From Clostridia bacterium (GTDB lineage: Bacteria > Bacillota > Clostridia > Christensenellales > Borkfalkiaceae), in contig CAAGGZ010000078.1 in assembly GCA_900769545.1 (NCBI GenBank), forward strand, positions 1 to 27,498: a stretch of 27,498 nt of DNA, given 5' to 3'. Below the pieces are notes generated by a model that did not search any database, was not told the DNA's origin, and was given only the letters and a program-made list of their open reading frames with translations. Position numbers and translations under genes: made by a program. This document shows, in pieces, positions 23,971 to 27,498 of the stretch (position 1 is the stretch's first letter; each line of letters starts with the position of its first letter).

Positions 23971-24726
23971 TCACTTATACCCAAATAAGGTTTTCTTTAC
24001 GGGCGAATAAGAAAGCTCCGCCACCTCTTCATTATCGAGAATCGCGCGCATATTTTCCTGCGCTTGTTCCCATTGCGCATTAAATCCTGCCGCCAAAATC
24101 GCTTGCTTGGCTTCCAAGTACCTAGGAGCGCGCTGTTCGTTATTATGCGTATCCGTCCCCAGACAATGCACCAAGCCGTGTTCCATCAAGGCGAACGCCA
24201 ATTTCTTCTCGTGTTTGTCTAAAAATGAGTTCACATTCACCTGCAACAAACAGCCCATATCTACGAGCTCCGACGCAAACGCAGGGTTCTTTTGCACTTC
24301 GCCATACCGCTCCACGTGCGCAATAATCGGCGTATAATCGGCGTCTACGATAAAATCATTGACTCTATCCAAAAGCTCTCCCGACCAAACCGTCGTAAAC
24401 GGAAATTCCAACAAAATATAATTCGTACCCTCAATGCCGAGTTTGCAAAGCTCCTCCACCTCTGGCATATTTAAGCCCGTAAAATGGAGCTCGCAACCCA
24501 AGCGCACTTCCAAATTTTCGGGAATGAGCGGTTTGATATGCTGGAACATTCTATTACGTTTTTCCAAGAACTGTTCGGGGGTACGCTCCCTACAATAGTA
24601 ATGCGGCGTAAATACCAACGCCTGCACGCCTTGCTCCACCTCATTTCGCAAAATCGCAGCCGTGACGGAGCTGTCTTTCGCTCCGTCATCCATATGCGGC
24701 AATATATGCGTATGCAAGTCAATCAT
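23971..24726 (-). CDS. CpsB/YwqE-type PHP-domain phosphatase
   Basis: A 251-aa metal-dependent phosphatase of the PHP fold. The CpsB/CapC/YwqE branch dephosphorylates tyrosine kinases that control capsule or exopolysaccharide export. Metal-binding motifs are in place: HTHILPHMDDG at residues 5-15 (His5, His7), a Glu/His pair around LGCELHF, IIAHVERY and the C-terminal GTDTHN. The length is normal. It starts 18 nt after the stop of the FGAM synthase gene, with AAAGGGG before the ATG, so it is probably co-transcribed with purine synthesis. No capsule kinase or polymerase genes are in view, so capsule control is inferred from family only; another phospho-substrate is possible. Confidence 0.92.
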   Translation of the reverse strand: MIDLHTHILPHMDDGAKDSSVTAAILRNEVEQGVQALVFTPHYYCRERTPEQFLEKRNRMFQHIKPLIPENLEVRLGCELHFTGLNMPEVEELCKLGIEGTNYILLEFPFTTVWSGELLDRVNDFIVDADYTPIIAHVERYGEVQKNPAFASELVDMGCLLQVNVNSFLDKHEKKLAFALMEHGLVHCLGTDTHNNEQRAPRYLEAKQAILAAGFNAQWEQAQENMRAILDNEEVAELSYSPVKKTLFGYK

Positions 24727-24744
24727 CGATTTTCCCCTTTCGCT

Positions 24745-27468
24745 TTATTTAAAATACTTCACACCGCTTTCGAAAATCTTCATATCGAAGTTCCCTTCTA
24801 CGTTTTTATACAAATTGTCACCAATACGCTCGCTATGTCCCATCTTACCCAAAACTCTGCCGTCGGGCGAAGTGATACCCTCGATTGCCCACATCGAGCC
24901 GTTAGGGTTAAACGGCGAAACCATAGTAGGAGCGCCGCTCAAATCCGCATATTGCGTAGCAATTTGACCGTTCTTCTGCATTTTTTCGAGCTCCGCAATC
25001 GGCGCAACAATTTTACCTTCGCCGTGAGAAACGGGAACTTTATAGACTTCCCCTACCTTACAAGCGGAAAGCCAAGGCGAAAGATTGGACGCCACGCGTA
25101 CGTCTACCACCGTCGATACGTGACGGGAAATGTTGTTGAACGTCAACGTAGGCGAATCCGACGTCATTTCTTTTACGTGTCCGTAAGGTACGAGTCCCAA
25201 TTTAATGAGCGCCTGGAAACCGTTACAAATACCGAGCACCAAGCCGTCACGGTTGTTCAAAAGTTCTTCTACCTGCTCCGCAATATAAGGATTACGGAAG
25301 GTGGTGGCAATAAATTTACCGCTGCCGTCAGGCTCGTCACCGCCCGAGAAACCGCCGGGGAAAGCGATAATGTTCGCATTTTTAATCGCTTTCACGATTC
25401 TTTCAACGCTTTCCTCAATATCTTGCGCGCTGCGGTTGCGAACAACAACCGTTTCCACTTCTGCGCCTGCAAGAATAAACTTTCTTGCGGTGTCAAGCTC
25501 GCAATTCGTACCGGGGAACACAGGAATAAACACGCGAGGTTTTGCAACTTTTGTTGCAATATTGCTATATTTTGCGCCTGCGTTGTAATCGCAGTTTGCA
25601 ATCTCGCCGCTTGCGGGAGCGGTCGTCTTGAACACGCCGTCCAACGTAGAAATATAGGCTTCTTTCGCTGCGTCGAGCGCAACAGCCTTATTATCGCAAA
25701 TATAGCAGTCACCGCATACCTGCCCTACGCATTTTTTAGAAATACAGTCGCAAAGCACGCTTTCGTCCTTCAACGAAACGACCAAATCACCGTAGCCTTC
25801 GCTGTACAATTCATCGGCGTTCATCGTAAAGTTTACGCCGACTGCGTTACCGAGCGCGGACTTGATAACCGCCGCCCCAACGCCGCCGTTTTCCACAACG
25901 GTAGCAAAGGTGATATTGCCGTTTTGAATATTCTTATAAACTTCTTCGTAAACGGTTTTGAGTTTCTCAAAATCGGGTACGGAGTATTCATCCTTAGGAA
26001 CAGGAATATGATACAGCTTCTCGCCGCCCTTTAACACGTTGGTGATAAGCTGGCTCGCTTTTGCAGGCGCAAGCGCAAAGGAAATGAGCGTAGGAGGCAC
26101 GTGAATGCTCTCGAACGTACCGCTCATAGAGTCCTTACCGCCAATCGCGCCAAGCCCGAGCCCCATCTGCGCATATACCGCGCCAAGCAATGCGGAAGCA
26201 GGAACGCCCCACACTTTCGCTTCGCCCGTCATTCTTTGGAAAAATTCCTGCAAGGTCAAGCGAATATCGCTGTATTTTGCGCCCGTTGCCGCCACTTTGG
26301 AAACGGAAGCAACGATGGAATAGATTGCGCCGATAAACGGACTGGTTTCCATTAAATAAGGCGAATAGCCGTACGCAGAAACGGTACAAACGTCCGTTTC
26401 GCCGCCGCAAATTTTCGCCGCCATCGCGATTGCAGGCGTCAACTGATGCTTACCGCCCCAAGGCATATACACCGTTCTTGCGCCGATGGTCGAGTCGAAG
26501 GTCTCCGACAAGCCTTTCTTGGCGCACACGTTGAGGTCGGAAATAACCTTCTGCGTTTCCGCAACGAAATCGAGTCCCGATTTTTTATCAAACCAAGCGG
26601 TTACGTTGTCGCAGATTTCTACGTTTGCTTCCTGCTTCACGCCGTTGGTATTAAGGAATTCACGGGAAATATCCACAATGGCTTTGCCTTTGAGGAACAT
26701 TCTCATTCTGCCTGTATCGGTTACTACCGCCACGGGCGTAGCCGAAAGATTTTCCTCTGCCGCAAGCGCAATAAAAGCGTCTACGTCCTTTTCGTCTACA
26801 ACAACCGCCATACGTTCCTGCGATTCGGAAATCGCCAATTCCGTACCGTTGAGCCCTTCATACTTCTTAGGCACTTTGTCAAGGTCGATGTTCAAGCCGT
26901 CTGCAAGCTCCCCAATCGCAACCGAAACGCCGCCTGCGCCGAAGTCGTTGCACTTCTTAATCTTGCGCGTCGCTTCTTTATTCAAGAACAAACGCTGTAA
27001 TTTTCTTTCCGTGAGCGCATTCCCCTTCTGCACTTCCGCGCCGCAAGTTTCCACCGAGTGAGAATCGTGCGCTTTGGAAGAACCCGTTGCGCCGCCGCAA
27101 CCGTCTCTGCCCGTTTCGCCGCCGAGCAAAATAATGACGTCGCCTGCTTTAGGCGCTTCGCGGTATACCATTTCCTTTCTTGCGCCGCCGACAACGAAGC
27201 CCGTTTCCAAACGCTTCGCTTTATAGCCTTCGTGGTAAACTTCGTCAACGATACCCGTTGCGAGCCCGATTTGGTTGCCGTAAGAGGAGAAACCTGCCGC
27301 CGCGCGTTGGGTAATCGCGCGCTGAGGGAGTTTCCCTGCGAGCGTATCCTCCAGCTTTTCTCTGGGGTCTGCCGCGCCCGTAATACGCATAGCTTGATAT
27401 ACGTACGTTCTGCCGCTCAAGGGGTCGCGAATTGCACCGCCAAGGCAGGTAGCTGCACCGCCGAACGG
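24745..27468 (-). CDS. purL: Phosphoribosylformylglycinamidine synthase, single-chain PurL-PurQ type (5' end missing)
   Basis: FGAM synthase, fourth step of purine synthesis: FGAR + glutamine + ATP to FGAM. About 908 residues are visible; clostridial single-chain enzymes usually have over 1,200, so about a quarter is cut off. The visible part begins in the synthase domain with PFGGAATCLGGAIRDPLSGR and continues through GGETGRDGCGGA and GGKDSMSGT (substrate/ATP sites). The C-terminal ~260 residues are a class I glutamine amidotransferase domain: FPGTNCELD, FPGGFSGGDE, the nucleophile Cys in GLVLGICNGFQAL, and the His/Glu pair in HSER. The frame runs unbroken past the TTG at 27420 to 27468, where adapter sequence begins. 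The PHP phosphatase gene follows 18 nt after its stop. Confidence 0.96.
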   Translation of the reverse strand, partial: PFGGAATCLGGAIRDPLSGRTYVYQAMRITGAADPREKLEDTLAGKLPQRAITQRAAAGFSSYGNQIGLATGIVDEVYHEGYKAKRLETGFVVGGARKEMVYREAPKAGDVIILLGGETGRDGCGGATGSSKAHDSHSVETCGAEVQKGNALTERKLQRLFLNKEATRKIKKCNDFGAGGVSVAIGELADGLNIDLDKVPKKYEGLNGTELAISESQERMAVVVDEKDVDAFIALAAEENLSATPVAVVTDTGRMRMFLKGKAIVDISREFLNTNGVKQEANVEICDNVTAWFDKKSGLDFVAETQKVISDLNVCAKKGLSETFDSTIGARTVYMPWGGKHQLTPAIAMAAKICGGETDVCTVSAYGYSPYLMETSPFIGAIYSIVASVSKVAATGAKYSDIRLTLQEFFQRMTGEAKVWGVPASALLGAVYAQMGLGLGAIGGKDSMSGTFESIHVPPTLISFALAPAKASQLITNVLKGGEKLYHIPVPKDEYSVPDFEKLKTVYEEVYKNIQNGNITFATVVENGGVGAAVIKSALGNAVGVNFTMNADELYSEGYGDLVVSLKDESVLCDCISKKCVGQVCGDCYICDNKAVALDAAKEAYISTLDGVFKTTAPASGEIANCDYNAGAKYSNIATKVAKPRVFIPVFPGTNCELDTARKFILAGAEVETVVVRNRSAQDIEESVERIVKAIKNANIIAFPGGFSGGDEPDGSGKFIATTFRNPYIAEQVEELLNNRDGLVLGICNGFQALIKLGLVPYGHVKEMTSDSPTLTFNNISRHVSTVVDVRVASNLSPWLSACKVGEVYKVPVSHGEGKIVAPIAELEKMQKNGQIATQYADLSGAPTMVSPFNPNGSMWAIEGITSPDGRVLGKMGHSERIGDNLYKNVEGNFDMKIFESGVKYFK

Positions 27469-27498
27469 AGATCGGAAGAGCGTCGTGTAGGGAAAGAG
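27469..27498. other. Illumina adapter sequence at the contig end (artefact)
   Basis: The last 30 bases match, from memory, the Illumina TruSeq read-through adapter beginning AGATCGGAAGAGC and continuing GTCGTGTAGGGAAAGAG without a mismatch. Genomic sequence, with the FGAM synthase frame still open, ends at about 27468. The few bases at the joint could be shared by chance. Confidence 0.95.

Noticed and set aside
24484..26034. A 516-codon plus-strand frame opposite the FGAM synthase gene
   Set aside because: It is a shadow of a strongly supported gene; the product is rich in Arg, Asn and Phe with no recognisable motif.

Overview
The window is about 27.5 kb of low-to-moderate-GC DNA. It has strong AGGAG-type ribosome binding sites, short intergenic gaps and Gram-positive-style lipoproteins with Ser/Glu-rich linkers after the lipobox. 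Together with a single-chain (PurL-PurQ fused) FGAM synthase and a NuoE/NuoF pair of the kind found in NADH-linked hydrogenases, this points to an anaerobic, probably uncultured gut Clostridia member (inference). Every protein gene I support is on the minus strand, so the map reads right to left. The last 30 bases (27469-27498) match Illumina adapter sequence and are not genomic.

Right end (27468 to 22917, minus): a 5'-truncated FGAM synthase (purine synthesis), followed 18 nt later by a CpsB/YwqE-type PHP phosphatase, a 66-aa DUF1858 redox-disulfide protein with a strong terminator, and a sirtuin deacetylase. Next comes a tRNA locus. A good promoter drives first a decayed tRNA-Glu-like copy, broken in its T-loop by a 56-nt hairpin-rich insert, and then an intact tRNA-Glu(CUC) with a terminator.

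Middle (22174 to 10227, minus): a glycan-related cluster. It holds a Gfo/Idh/MocA oxidoreductase, a secreted protein with a Cys-containing C-terminal membrane anchor, a large glycosidase-like lipoprotein, a 97-aa orphan copy of that lipoprotein's C-terminal domain, and a previously uncalled 43-aa peptide gene with a strong RBS. After a terminator and a new promoter with a possibly structured leader come a GH38 alpha-mannosidase and a GH78 alpha-L-rhamnosidase that overlap by 4 nt. The layout suggests surface capture and partial breakdown of a host or plant glycan, followed by cytoplasmic trimming of mannose- and rhamnose-containing pieces. No transporter or regulator gene lies in the window.

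Left half: an M3-family metallopeptidase lipoprotein with N-terminal Cys-rich repeats, then a small AT-rich islet. The islet lies between a tRNA-Pro gene (anticodon AGG) and a 24-nt echo of that tRNA's 3' end, and carries one small lipoprotein and three short direct repeats; it looks like the remnant of an integrated element. Then come two adjacent large lipoproteins, the first with Listeria-Bacteroides repeats, and finally a NuoE/NuoF-type pair. NuoF is cut by the window edge just before its expected C-terminal 4Fe-4S site.
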